A stretch of DNA of 6,683 nt from assembly GCA_003567055.1 (NCBI GenBank), contig PXAW01000354.1:1-6683 (forward strand), written 5' to 3'. Shown here in pieces: positions 1-6,356 of this stretch. This stretch comes from Hyphomicrobiales bacterium (GTDB taxonomy: Bacteria > Pseudomonadota > Alphaproteobacteria > Rhizobiales > Beijerinckiaceae). The notes beneath the pieces were generated by a model that searched no databases, had not been told where the DNA came from, and saw only the letters and a program-made list of their open reading frames with translations. The number at the start of each line of letters is the position of its first letter. The stretch's first letter is position 1. The translations under genes and the position numbers were made by a program.

Positions 1-1
1 C

Positions 2-436
2 GCCACGGCGAGCGACGTGGTGGTGGCCGAACCGGGTGCGAAGTTCTGCGCCTCCTTCGCCAAGGTGGGCCTGATGCCCGATGCCGGGCTGATCTGGTCG
101 CTGCCGCCGCGTGTGGGGCTCGGCACGGCCAAAAGGATGATGCTCGAAGCCCCCGTCATCGGCGGCGAGGAGGCGAAGGCGCTCGGCCTCGTCGATGTGC
201 TCGCCCCCGCCGGCGCCGTGCGCGACATCGCGCTCGCCCGCGCCCGCGACATGGCCCGCCTCGCGCCGCTCTCCATCGCCATGACGAAGGCCGCCTTCGC
301 GCGCGGCACGGATGATCTCGACCGCGTGCTGGCCTATGAGCTGGACGGCCAGCCCATGCTTTTCGCCACCGCCGATCATGCCGAGGGCCGCAAGGCCTTT
401 GCCGAGAAGCGCGATCCACAATTTCGCGGGGCGTGA
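2..436 (+). CDS. Enoyl-CoA hydratase/isomerase family protein, PaaG-like (5' truncated)
   Basis: This is the C-terminal 144 residues of a crotonase-fold acyl-CoA enzyme; the N-terminal part, with the first half of the oxyanion hole, lies outside the window. The family hydrates or isomerises the double bond of enoyl-CoA thioesters in fatty-acid or aromatic-acid degradation in the cytoplasm. Visible signatures are SDVVVAEPGAKF, then GLMPDAG and LPPRVG, then GEEAKALGLVD, and the C-terminal trimerisation tail ending AFAEKRDPQFRG. In the canonical hydratase motif FGQPE...IPGAGG the first catalytic Glu is replaced here by Phe, and an Asp (codon at 80-82) sits where the hydratase has Gly. That Phe/Asp pattern is the one in PaaG-type isomerases, so isomerase activity on an unsaturated acyl-CoA is more likely than plain hydration. 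The substrate cannot be read from the sequence. The reading frame is open to the left edge and stops at TGA 434-436. Nothing downstream suggests an operon with olsB, 248 bp away. Confidence 0.9.
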   Translation, partial: ATASDVVVAEPGAKFCASFAKVGLMPDAGLIWSLPPRVGLGTAKRMMLEAPVIGGEEAKALGLVDVLAPAGAVRDIALARARDMARLAPLSIAMTKAAFARGTDDLDRVLAYELDGQPMLFATADHAEGRKAFAEKRDPQFRGA

Positions 437-557
437 AGGGCGATCTTCGACGCGAGAATGCTGACTTTGGGGAAGAGGGCGCGCTTTGCGCAATACGAGG
501 CACGAAGGCTGTTTGCCTGTCGCGATTTGACTGGAATTGCTGTAGAGTAAAGCTTTG

Positions 558-592
558 GTGTCCGGATTGACGGTGGTCGGACACAGTAAAAT
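558..592 (+). promoter_or_regulatory. Candidate olsB promoter with embedded dyad operator
   Basis: A perfect 7-bp inverted repeat, GTGTCCG (558-564) and CGGACAC (578-584), is separated by 13 bp. The loop contains TTGACG (567-572), a good -35 hexamer, and TAAAAT (587-592), a good -10 hexamer, begins three bases after the dyad. The 14-bp spacing between the hexamers is shorter than the usual 16-18, so either the promoter needs an activator or the -35 assignment is wrong. The predicted transcript would start near 599 and carry a leader of about 85 nt. The leader also contains a short GCATG/CATGC palindrome at 604-615. The rest of the 437-684 gap shows no convincing gene or terminator. Confidence 0.35.
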
Positions 593-684
593 GTCGCTGA
601 CTTGCATGGTCATGCGCGCCGACCGGCTCTTCCCGGTGCAGCTTGGCCCGGCGACAAATCCGTCACCTGCCCGGAGGGCGCGCC

Positions 685-1518
685 ATGCATGCGATCCCCC
701 GCAGCCATTATCGGATCCGGTTCGCCGAGGACCACGCCGATATCGTGCGTGCCCAGGAATTACGCCACGTTGCCTTCATCGAGAACCGCCCCGGTGCGCG
801 CCCACGCCCCGACGGGCTCGACCGGGATGCCTTCGATGACGTGTGCCGGCATCTCCTGATCGAGGACGAGGTCAGCGGGACGCTCGTTGCGTGTTTCCGG
901 TTGCTGCCGCTAAGCTGCGGGGAGGAGATCGGGCGCAGTTACACGGCCCAGTTCTACGATCTCTCCGCGCTGCGCGCCTATGGTGCACCGGTTATCGAGA
1001 TGGGGCGGTTCTGCACGCGTCCGGGCTGGCGCGATCCCACGATCCTGCGGCTCGCCTGGGGTGCGGTTGCGAATGTCGTGGATGAATACGATGCCGGCCT
1101 CCTGTTCGGCTGCAGCTCCTTCACGGGCGCCTCCTATGCAGCGCATGCTGCGGCACTCGACCTGCTCGCCGCCCGGCATCTGGCCCCGGCGCACTGGATG
1201 CCGGGTATCAAGGCGCCGCGCGTCGTCTCTTTCGCGGACAGGGCGCGCGCGGACAGGGCTCGCGCGGACAGGGCGCGCCATCACGAAGGCGATTCCCGTG
1301 AGGCGTTTGCGGCGCTTCCGCCGCTCCTGCGCTCTTATCTCGGGCTGGGCGGCTGGGTATCGGATCACGCGGTGATCGATACCGATCTCGATACGTTGCA
1401 TGTCTTCACCGGGCTCGAAATCGACCGAATCCCCCCACAACGCGCCCGCCGCCTGCGGGAGGTGCTCCCGGACACGCCTTTGTCGCCCGTCCTTGCGGAG
1501 GTGACAAGCTCGGGATGA
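685..1518 (+). CDS. olsB: L-ornithine N-alpha-acyltransferase OlsB
   Basis: This 277-residue protein matches the OlsB family, a GNAT-like fold. OlsB transfers a 3-hydroxyacyl group from acyl-ACP to the alpha-amino group of ornithine, giving lyso-ornithine lipid, the first step of this phosphorus-free membrane lipid. Family signatures in order are AQELRHVAF (23-31), DAFDDVCRHLLI (48-59), VIEMGRFC (103-110), FGCSSF (141-146), ALPPLLRSYLGLGGWV (210-225) and SDHAVID (226-232). The start is ATG 685, six bases after a GGAGGG (673-678); an upstream in-frame start at 643 has no such site. The length is near the family's usual size. The second enzyme, the O-acyltransferase OlsA, is not in the window. 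In many bacteria ornithine lipid rises under phosphate limitation, but I found no good Pho box upstream of this gene. Odd feature: residues 184-198 are three exact copies of ADRAR in the loop before the conserved LPPLLRSYL segment. Confidence 0.88.
   Translation: MHAIPRSHYRIRFAEDHADIVRAQELRHVAFIENRPGARPRPDGLDRDAFDDVCRHLLIEDEVSGTLVACFRLLPLSCGEEIGRSYTAQFYDLSALRAYGAPVIEMGRFCTRPGWRDPTILRLAWGAVANVVDEYDAGLLFGCSSFTGASYAAHAAALDLLAARHLAPAHWMPGIKAPRVVSFADRARADRARADRARHHEGDSREAFAALPPLLRSYLGLGGWVSDHAVIDTDLDTLHVFTGLEIDRIPPQRARRLREVLPDTPLSPVLAEVTSSG
1234..1278 (+). repeat. Three tandem 15-bp in-frame repeats inside olsB
   Basis: The 15-base unit GCGGACAGGGCGCGC occurs three times in a row (1234-1248, 1249-1263, 1264-1278). 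The only difference is one base, T at 1260, which leaves the protein unchanged. It encodes ADRAR three times (residues 184-198). Because the unit is a multiple of three bases, copy number can change without breaking the frame. The near-identity at DNA level, including third positions, points to recent slippage or unequal recombination. Confidence 0.95.
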
Positions 1519-1532
1519 AATCTTCGGGGCGC

Positions 1533-1582
1533 ATCTTGCATATTGGCAAGATTGCGCTTGCCCTGCTTACCGATGCGCAATC
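1533..1582. promoter_or_regulatory. Overlapping inverted repeats upstream of the dioxygenase operon
   Basis: The 127-bp gap between olsB and the dioxygenase holds two perfect dyads. The first is ATCTTGC (1533-1539) with GCAAGAT (1546-1552), 6 bp apart. The second is GATTGCGC (1550-1557) with GCGCAATC (1575-1582), 17 bp apart. They share bases 1550-1552, so as RNA hairpins they would exclude each other. TTGC/GCAA half-sites recur at 1536, 1546, 1552, 1558 and 1577. E. coli MarR binds sites built from TTGC and GCAA half-sites, so an operator for a MarR-family protein is the favoured reading. A hairpin ending the olsB transcript is possible, but no T-run follows. A weak TTGGCA (1543-1548) could be a -35 element; I see no convincing -10. 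Confidence 0.4.
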
Positions 1583-1645
1583 GGCTGACGACCTGTAGAG
1601 CATCAGATGAGGCGCATGGGCGCCGCGCAGTTTCGGGAGACGGCC

Positions 1646-2584
1646 ATGAGCGTCGCGGGTATTCATCATGTCACGGCCATGGCGGGCGCGCCCTGGCGCA
1701 ACCGGCATTTCCACGCCGACATTCTCGGCCAGCGTCTGGTCAAGCGCACCGTCAATTTCGACGATCCCTCCACCTGGCACCTTTATTACGGTGACGCGGC
1801 GGGGCGCCCCGGTTCGGCGCTGACCTTCTTTCCCTGGCCCCATATCGCGCCCGGTCGCCCCGGTGACGGCGAGACCGTCGAGACGGCGTTTCGCGCGCCG
1901 GCAGGTGCGATCGGCTTCTGGCGCGAACGGCTCGAATCCCATGGCGTCGCGATCGCCGAAGACGAGCGCCAGGGACGCCGCGCGCTGACCTTTCGCGATC
2001 CCGACGGGATGGCTTTCGCCATTATCGGCGTCGCGGGTGCCGAGGAAGAACCCGGCTGGAGGGCAGCGGGGATCGACGCGGCGCAGGCCCTGCGCGGTTT
2101 CGAGAGCGTCACCCTCGCCGTGCGCGACCCGGAAGCGACGGCGGCCATCCTGCGCGACGTGCTCGGCTTTCGCCACAGCGAAGCGCGTGCCGGCCATATC
2201 GGCCTCGCCGGCAGCGATTCACCGCTGACCGCCGTCGAGATCACGCAATCCGATTACGGCACCCGCCCGCGCCTCGGCGCCGGATCAGTGCATCACGTGG
2301 CTTTCCGCGCCGCCGACGATGCGGCGCAGGCGGCAATGGCGCAGATCCTGCGCGAGCGTTTCGGGATCGAAGCGACGGAGCAGCGCGACCGGAACTATTT
2401 CCGCTCGATCTATTTCCGCGAGCCCGGCGGCGTGCTGTTCGAGATCGCCACCGATGGTCCGGGTTTCGCCGTGGACGAGGATCCCGATCATCTGGGCGAA
2501 AGCCTGATGCTGCCACCGGGCCTCGAGGCGCGTCGCGAGACGATCGCCGCGATGCTGCCCTCGCTGGAGCGGGAGGACGCGTGA
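1646..2584 (+). CDS. VOC-family ring-cleaving dioxygenase (MhqO/MhqE-like)
   Basis: This 312-residue protein has two tandem vicinal-oxygen-chelate (glyoxalase-like) halves and resembles the MhqO/MhqE family of putative hydroquinone/catechol-type extradiol dioxygenases. These are metal enzymes that open aromatic rings and protect cells from quinone-type compounds. The N-terminal half starts GIHHVTAMAG (5-14) and continues with LVKRTVNFDDPSTWHLYYGD (31-50) and LTFFPW (59-64), all typical of the family. The C-terminal half has SVHHVAFR (214-221) and LFEIATD (264-270). Likely metal ligands are His 7 or 8, His 216 or 217, and Glu 266. ATG 1646 is chosen because GGGAGA (1635-1640) lies 5 bases upstream and the family N-terminus begins there; the in-frame ATGs at 1607 and 1616 lack a good ribosome site. 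Its stop overlaps the start of the hydrolase gene. The substrate is inferred from the family only; other VOC activities are possible. Confidence 0.85.
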   Translation: MSVAGIHHVTAMAGAPWRNRHFHADILGQRLVKRTVNFDDPSTWHLYYGDAAGRPGSALTFFPWPHIAPGRPGDGETVETAFRAPAGAIGFWRERLESHGVAIAEDERQGRRALTFRDPDGMAFAIIGVAGAEEEPGWRAAGIDAAQALRGFESVTLAVRDPEATAAILRDVLGFRHSEARAGHIGLAGSDSPLTAVEITQSDYGTRPRLGAGSVHHVAFRAADDAAQAAMAQILRERFGIEATEQRDRNYFRSIYFREPGGVLFEIATDGPGFAVDEDPDHLGESLMLPPGLEARRETIAAMLPSLEREDA

Positions 2585-3255
2585 TGAATGCGATACCCTC
2601 CAATTCACAGGTGAGCGACGCTTTCGGCTTCCGGCACATCTTCGTGCCGGCCTCGAAGGGCCAGGAACGGGCGCCGCCGCTGCTGCTTCTGCACGGGACC
2701 GGCGGCGACGAGCGCGATCTGCTGCCGCTGGCCGGTCAGATCGCACCGGGCGCCGCGATCCTGTCGCTACGCGGCAATGTCAGCGAGAACGGCATGCCGC
2801 GCTTCTTCCGGCGCCTTGCTGAAGGCGTGTTCGACGAGGCCGATCTGCGCGCGCAGACACAGGCGCTCGCTGCCTTCATCGATCAGGCCTGCGAGGCATA
2901 CGCGCTCTCGCGACCCGTCGCTGTGGGCTTTTCCAACGGCGCCAACATCGCCGCATCCCTGCTCTGGCTCGCCCCGGATCGCCTCGCGGGTGCGGCCCTG
3001 TGGCGGGTGATGCGCCCGTTGCCACAAGCGCCGGGAACACCGCTTGCCGGCAAGGCCGTGCTGATTCTCGCCGGCGCCTCCGATCCGCTGATTCCGGCTG
3101 CGCGCTCGCAGGAACTGGCTTCTGCGCTGGGCGAAGCCGGCGCCGCCGTCAGTCTCGAAATCCTCCCCGCAGGCCACGGCCTGACCCCGGCTGATCTCGC
3201 AATCACCGCGCGATTTCTGGCAGGCTCGGGCGAGGCCGGGGCGGGCAGCGGCTGA
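2584..3255 (+). CDS. Alpha/beta-hydrolase, MhqD-like carboxylesterase
   Basis: This 223-residue serine hydrolase of the phospholipase/carboxylesterase type resembles MhqD. The order of motifs is LLLLHGTGGDERDLLPLA (33-50), which contains the oxyanion-hole HGTGG; LRGNVSENGMPRFFRR (62-77); the nucleophile elbow GFSNGAN (115-121) with Ser117; then Asp167 in GASDPLIP and His198 in AGHGLT. The catalytic triad is therefore complete. No signal peptide is visible, so it is probably cytoplasmic. ATG 2584 overlaps the dioxygenase stop (TGATG), with GGAGG at 2572-2576 seven bases upstream; a GTG at 2581 would add one residue but lies too close to that site. The overlap implies translational coupling in a two-gene operon. 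The same dioxygenase/hydrolase pairing occurs in mhq operons responding to methylhydroquinone. It may hydrolyse a ring-cleavage product or an ester, but the physiological substrate is not shown by the sequence. Confidence 0.85.
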   Translation: MNAIPSNSQVSDAFGFRHIFVPASKGQERAPPLLLLHGTGGDERDLLPLAGQIAPGAAILSLRGNVSENGMPRFFRRLAEGVFDEADLRAQTQALAAFIDQACEAYALSRPVAVGFSNGANIAASLLWLAPDRLAGAALWRVMRPLPQAPGTPLAGKAVLILAGASDPLIPAARSQELASALGEAGAAVSLEILPAGHGLTPADLAITARFLAGSGEAGAGSG

Positions 3256-3292
3256 TCCGGGGTCGCTCGGGGCAGCGCTACCGGGCAAATCG

Positions 3293-3342
3293 CAATTACT
3301 GGTTATTGTGTCAGTTGAAAGCGGAGGGGTCGGGCCTATTCT
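3293..3342 (+). promoter_or_regulatory. Candidate promoter and palindromic operator of the MDR gene
   Basis: A sigma70-like promoter reads TTGAAA (3315-3320), a 16-bp spacer, and TATTCT (3337-3342), which would start RNA near 3349. Directly upstream is an imperfect 16-bp palindrome, CAATTACTGGTTATTG (3293-3308), with 12 of 16 positions symmetric. It sits in the AT-richest patch of an otherwise GC-rich gap. The placement, ending 6 bp before the -35, suits a regulator that contacts RNA polymerase or occludes it. The presence of this promoter implies that the dehydrogenase gene can be transcribed separately from the upstream operon. Confidence 0.45.
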
Positions 3343-3410
3343 GCCTTCGCGCATGCGGCCCGCGTCGAAGCGGGGTGCGCGCGCGCAGGCAGAACCGAAG
3401 GAGCCCCCAC

Positions 3411-4445
3411 GTGACATCGAGACAGATCGTCCAGACCGGATTCGGGGGCATCGAATGCCTCGCATTGCATAACCTGACCGAACCGCCCGAACCGGGCCCC
3501 GGCGAAGTGCGCCTGCGCGTCCATGTTGCCAGCGCCGCCTTCACCGATGTGATCATCCGCAAGGGCATGTATCCGGATCTGAAGGAAAAACCCCCTTTCA
3601 CCCCGGGTTACGACATGGTCGGCGTGGTTGATGCGGTCGGGCCGGGCGTGACGCGGCTGCGGATCGGCGAGAGGGTCGCAGATCTCACCGTCACCGGCGC
3701 TCATGCGGACCACCTGTGCCTCCCGCAGGAACGCCCGATTCCGGTTCCAGAGGGCGTGACGGATATCGATGCGCTCGGCATGATACTCTCGGCGGTCACG
3801 CCCTGGCAGATGCTGCACCGCGTTGCAGGCCTGCAAGCAGGACAGAGCCTTTTGATCCACGGGGCGGGCGGCGCTGTCGGCACGATGATGCTGCAATTGG
3901 CGCGCGAGGCCGGGATCACCGCATTCGGCACCGACGTGGCGGCAAAGCATGACTTGATCCGCAGCCTCGGCGCCACGCCGCTGTCACCGGATCTTGCAGC
4001 GGGCGAGGCCCTCGCCGCGACGCAAGGCGGTGTCGATGCCGTATTCGACCCGCTCGGCGGCGACAGCCTGCCCCGCTCGCTCGGCATGCTGAAGCCCGGT
4101 GGAAAACTCGTCGCCTACGGTTTCCAGAACAAGGTATCGGGCCGTGGCGGTGTCGTTCCCATCGATCTGTTGAAGCTGGCATGCTGGAACTGGCTTCCCA
4201 ATCGTCGCGCCACGGCGTTCTACTCCATCGGCGCCATGCGCCGGAAGCATCCCGACTGGTTCCGCGAAGATCTCGCCATGCTGTTTTCCATGCTCCAGGC
4301 CGGTCGGATCGCGCCGGTCGTCGCCGCGACCTACCCGCTCGAGGAGATCAGCGCCGCACATCGGGAGATCGAGGCAGGGAGCGCGCCGGGCAAGATCGTC
4401 TTGCAGATCGCAGAGGCCGAGGCCGCAACAGCACGCGTCGCCTGA
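3411..4445 (+). CDS. Zinc-less medium-chain dehydrogenase/reductase, quinone oxidoreductase-like
   Basis: This 344-residue protein is a medium-chain dehydrogenase/reductase of the NAD(P)H:quinone oxidoreductase/VAT1-like group. Such enzymes reduce quinones or alpha,beta-unsaturated carbonyls with NAD(P)H in the cytoplasm. The N-terminal GroES-like domain includes AAFTDVIIRKGMYP (42-55), the family motif PGYDMVGVVDAVGPGV (65-80) and GERVADL (86-92). The Rossmann domain carries LLIHGAGGAVGTMMLQLA (147-164) and DAVFDPLGGD (209-218). The C-terminus has the usual helix-strand ending GKIVLQI (327-333). Only three cysteines are present (16, 103, 258), so the four-Cys structural zinc site is absent. 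The start is GTG 3411, seven bases after AAGGAG (3398-3403); upstream in-frame codons have no ribosome site and do not resemble the family. It lies 155 bp after the hydrolase, with its own promoter candidate, and converges with ureC. The quinone substrate is inferred from family and neighbours. Confidence 0.85.
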   Translation: MTSRQIVQTGFGGIECLALHNLTEPPEPGPGEVRLRVHVASAAFTDVIIRKGMYPDLKEKPPFTPGYDMVGVVDAVGPGVTRLRIGERVADLTVTGAHADHLCLPQERPIPVPEGVTDIDALGMILSAVTPWQMLHRVAGLQAGQSLLIHGAGGAVGTMMLQLAREAGITAFGTDVAAKHDLIRSLGATPLSPDLAAGEALAATQGGVDAVFDPLGGDSLPRSLGMLKPGGKLVAYGFQNKVSGRGGVVPIDLLKLACWNWLPNRRATAFYSIGAMRRKHPDWFREDLAMLFSMLQAGRIAPVVAATYPLEEISAAHREIEAGSAPGKIVLQIAEAEAATARVA

Positions 4446-4462
4446 GGCAGGCGTGCTGACCG

Positions 4463-6178
4463 CTAGAACATGAAATACCGTTGCGCCAACGGCAGCTCCT
4501 TCGCCGGCTCGCAGACGAGCAGTTCCCCGTCCGCCGTCACGGCATAGGTTTCCGGATCGATCTCGATCTGCGGCGTGGCGTCGTTGTGGATCATGGACTT
4601 CTTCGAGATGCCGGAGCGCACGTTGCGCACCGGCAGGCAGGTTTTTGCGAGCCCGAGCGCCTGCGGCACGCCCTTGTCGATGCCCGCTTGCGAGAGGAAG
4701 GTGAAGCTCGTGCGCTGCAGGGCACGCCCGAAGGCGCCGAACATCGGGCGGTAATGCACCGGCTGCGGCGTGGGGATCGAGGCATTGGGATCGCCCATCG
4801 CCGCCGCGATGATGGTGCCGGCCTTGATCACGAGCTTGGGCTTCACGCCGAAAAAGGCCGGGTCCCAGATCACGAGATCGGCAAGCTTGCCGACCTCGAC
4901 CGCGCCGATATGCTCGTCCATGCCGTGCGCGATGGCGGGGTTGATGGTGTATTTGGCGATGTAGCGCTTGACCCGGAAGTTATCCGCCCCGGTGCCGACA
5001 TCCTCGGCAAGCGCGCCGCGCTGGGTCTTCATCTTGTGTGCGGTCTGCCAGGTGCGGGTGATCACCTCGACGACGCGGCCCATGGCCTGGCTGTCGGAGG
5101 CCATGATGGAGAGCGCGCCGAGATCGTGCAGGATATCCTCCGCCGCGATCGTCTCCTTGCGGATGCGGCTCTCGGCGAAGGCGAGATCTTCCGGGATCGA
5201 CGGGTCGAGATGGTGGCAGACCATCAGCATGTCGAGATGCTCGTCGATCGTGTTGACCGTGAAGGGGCGCGTCGGATTGGTCGAGGAGGGGATGACGTTT
5301 TCAAGCCCCGCCACCTTCATGATGTCCGGCGCATGACCGCCGCCGGCGCCCTCGGTATGGAAGGCGTGGATGGTGCGGCCCTTGAAGGCGGCCACGGTAT
5401 CCTCGACGAAACCGCTTTCATTCAGCGTGTCGGTGTGGATCATCACCTGCACATCGTATTCATCGGCGACCGAGAGACAATTGTCGATCGCAGCTGGCGT
5501 GGTGCCCCAGTCTTCATGCAGCTTCATGGCGCAGGCGCCCGCCTCGATCATCTCGACCAGCGCGCCGGGCAGGGCCGCGTTGCCCTTGCCGGCGAAGGCG
5601 AGGTTCATCGGCAGCCCGTCGGCGGCTTCGAGCATCCTCGCGATATGCCAGGGACCCGGCGTGCAGGTGGTGGCGTTGGTGCCGTCGGCGGGGCCGGTGC
5701 CGCCGCCGAGCATGGTGGTCAGCCCCGACATCAGCGCGTCCTCCACCTGCTGCGGGCAGATGAAATGGATATGTGCATCGAAGCCGCCGGCGGTGACGAT
5801 CTTGCCCTCGCCCGCGATCGCCTCGGTGCCCGGGCCGATGATGATGTCGACGCCCGGCTGGATATCCGGATTGCCGGCCTTGCCGATGCCGGCGATGCGC
5901 CCGTCCCGGATGCCGATATCCGCTTTCACGATCCCCCAATGGTCGATGATGGTGGCGTTGGTGATCACCGTATCGACGGCGCCCTGCGCACGGGTGCGCT
6001 GGCTCTGCCCCATCCCGTCGCGAATCACCTTGCCGCCGCCGAATTTCACCTCCTCGCCATAGCTGGTGAAATCGCGCTCGACCTTGATAACGAGATCGGT
6101 ATCGGCCAGCCGCACGGTGTCGCCCGTGGTGGGGCCGAACATGGCGGCGTAATCGGCGCGCGGGATGCGATAGGGCAT
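4463..6178 (-). CDS. ureC: Urease subunit alpha UreC
   Basis: This 571-residue protein is a full-length catalytic subunit of urease, the cytoplasmic nickel enzyme that hydrolyses urea to ammonia and carbamate. All expected active-site residues are present: nickel ligands His136 and His138 (DAHIH), the lysine carbamylated in known ureases, Lys219 (MKLHEDWG), with His221, then His248 (MIHTD), His274 ([12 protein letters not shown]), the mobile-flap Cys321-His322 (MVCHHLD), Arg338, and Asp362 ([10 protein letters not shown]). The N-terminal [20 protein letters not shown] and C-terminal [11 protein letters not shown] are typical. The start is the ATG at 6178, six bases after a GGAGA site (6185-6189); an in-frame start at 6241 adds 21 residues unlike the family. 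Odd context: ureA and ureB normally lie directly upstream and ureE/F/G downstream, but here the upstream side is a 256-bp regulatory gap and a divergent MarR gene, and the downstream side is a convergent dehydrogenase. Activity would need the other subunits and nickel-insertion proteins encoded elsewhere. Confidence 0.98.
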   Translation of the reverse strand: MPYRIPRADYAAMFGPTTGDTVRLADTDLVIKVERDFTSYGEEVKFGGGKVIRDGMGQSQRTRAQGAVDTVITNATIIDHWGIVKADIGIRDGRIAGIGKAGNPDIQPGVDIIIGPGTEAIAGEGKIVTAGGFDAHIHFICPQQVEDALMSGLTTMLGGGTGPADGTNATTCTPGPWHIARMLEAADGLPMNLAFAGKGNAALPGALVEMIEAGACAMKLHEDWGTTPAAIDNCLSVADEYDVQVMIHTDTLNESGFVEDTVAAFKGRTIHAFHTEGAGGGHAPDIMKVAGLENVIPSSTNPTRPFTVNTIDEHLDMLMVCHHLDPSIPEDLAFAESRIRKETIAAEDILHDLGALSIMASDSQAMGRVVEVITRTWQTAHKMKTQRGALAEDVGTGADNFRVKRYIAKYTINPAIAHGMDEHIGAVEVGKLADLVIWDPAFFGVKPKLVIKAGTIIAAAMGDPNASIPTPQPVHYRPMFGAFGRALQRTSFTFLSQAGIDKGVPQALGLAKTCLPVRNVRSGISKKSMIHNDATPQIEIDPETYAVTADGELLVCEPAKELPLAQRYFMF

Positions 6179-6190
6179 TAGGTTTCTCCG

Positions 6191-6216
6191 GCGGTTTGCT
6201 CTGGCGGCTTGCTCTG
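6191..6216. repeat. 13-bp tandem duplication in the ureC leader
   Basis: GCGGTTTGCTCTG (6191-6203) is followed directly by GCGGCTTGCTCTG (6204-6216), with one difference. It lies just upstream of the ureC ribosome binding site, inside the predicted 5' leader of the - strand transcript, and a T-run (6222-6227) follows on the + strand. It may simply be a slippage product. It could also change spacing or structure in the ureC leader. Confidence 0.8.
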
Positions 6217-6240
6217 GTCGCTTTTTTGGCAACAGGAGCA

Positions 6241-6256
6241 TACACGAACCGTGCCA
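6241..6256 (-). promoter_or_regulatory. Sigma54-like element upstream of ureC (weak)
   Basis: Read on the - strand, TGGCACGGTTCGTGTA matches the -24 half of the sigma54 consensus perfectly (TGGCACG). It matches only part of the -12 half (GTGTA against TTGCA); the C of the key GC is replaced by T. It would start RNA about 50 nt before the ureC start codon. Nitrogen control of urease genes makes a sigma54 promoter reasonable, but the defective -12 box keeps confidence low. I saw no convincing sigma70 promoter for ureC in this gap. Confidence 0.22.
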
Positions 6257-6316
6257 GGAATCGCCGGCGCTCCCGATGGCTTTTTGATCCCGTGCGCCGG
6301 AGGATGATGGCGTGCC

Positions 6317-6334
6317 TTGTCATGCGGGCGTCAT
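6317..6334 (+). promoter_or_regulatory. Pho-box-like direct repeat between ureC and marR (weak)
   Basis: TTGTCAT (6317-6323) and GCGTCAT (6328-6334) are separated by 4 bp, giving the 11-bp period of a PhoB site (two CTGTCAT units). The two units match the consensus at 6 of 7 and 5 of 7 positions. The spacer is GCGG rather than the usual A/T-rich bases, which weakens the case. It lies about 100 bp upstream of the MarR start and about 140 bp upstream of ureC. Confidence 0.2.
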
Positions 6335-6356
6335 GGTCGTGGTGGCAAACTGTATG

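Noticed and set aside
481..491. GCGC-TTT-GCGC hairpin after the crotonase gene as a terminator
   Set aside because: Only a 4-bp stem with no following T-run; expected by chance in GC-rich DNA.
596..613. Pho-box-like sequence upstream of olsB
   Set aside because: Ornithine-lipid genes can be phosphate-controlled, so I looked for CTGTCAT units 11 bp apart. The candidate repeats here do not keep that spacing and match poorly.
1406..2197. A 263-codon open frame on the - strand opposite the dioxygenase
   Set aside because: Low-complexity Arg/Ala-rich product lying across a clear VOC-family gene; an antisense shadow of GC-rich coding DNA.
4439..4453. Hairpin CGCCTG-AGG-CAGGCG over the stop codon of the dehydrogenase, as a terminator between the convergent genes
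   Set aside because: The 6-bp stem is short, overlaps coding sequence and has no T-run on either strand. Termination here is likely Rho-dependent or elsewhere.
4481..6181. A 566-codon open frame on the + strand, antisense to almost all of ureC
   Set aside because: Its codons are exactly antiparallel to ureC codons. Stops in that frame need TTA, CTA or TCA codons in ureC, which GC-rich genes rarely use. The predicted product is His/Arg/Gly/Asp-rich and resembles no family, and it starts with TTG without a ribosome site.
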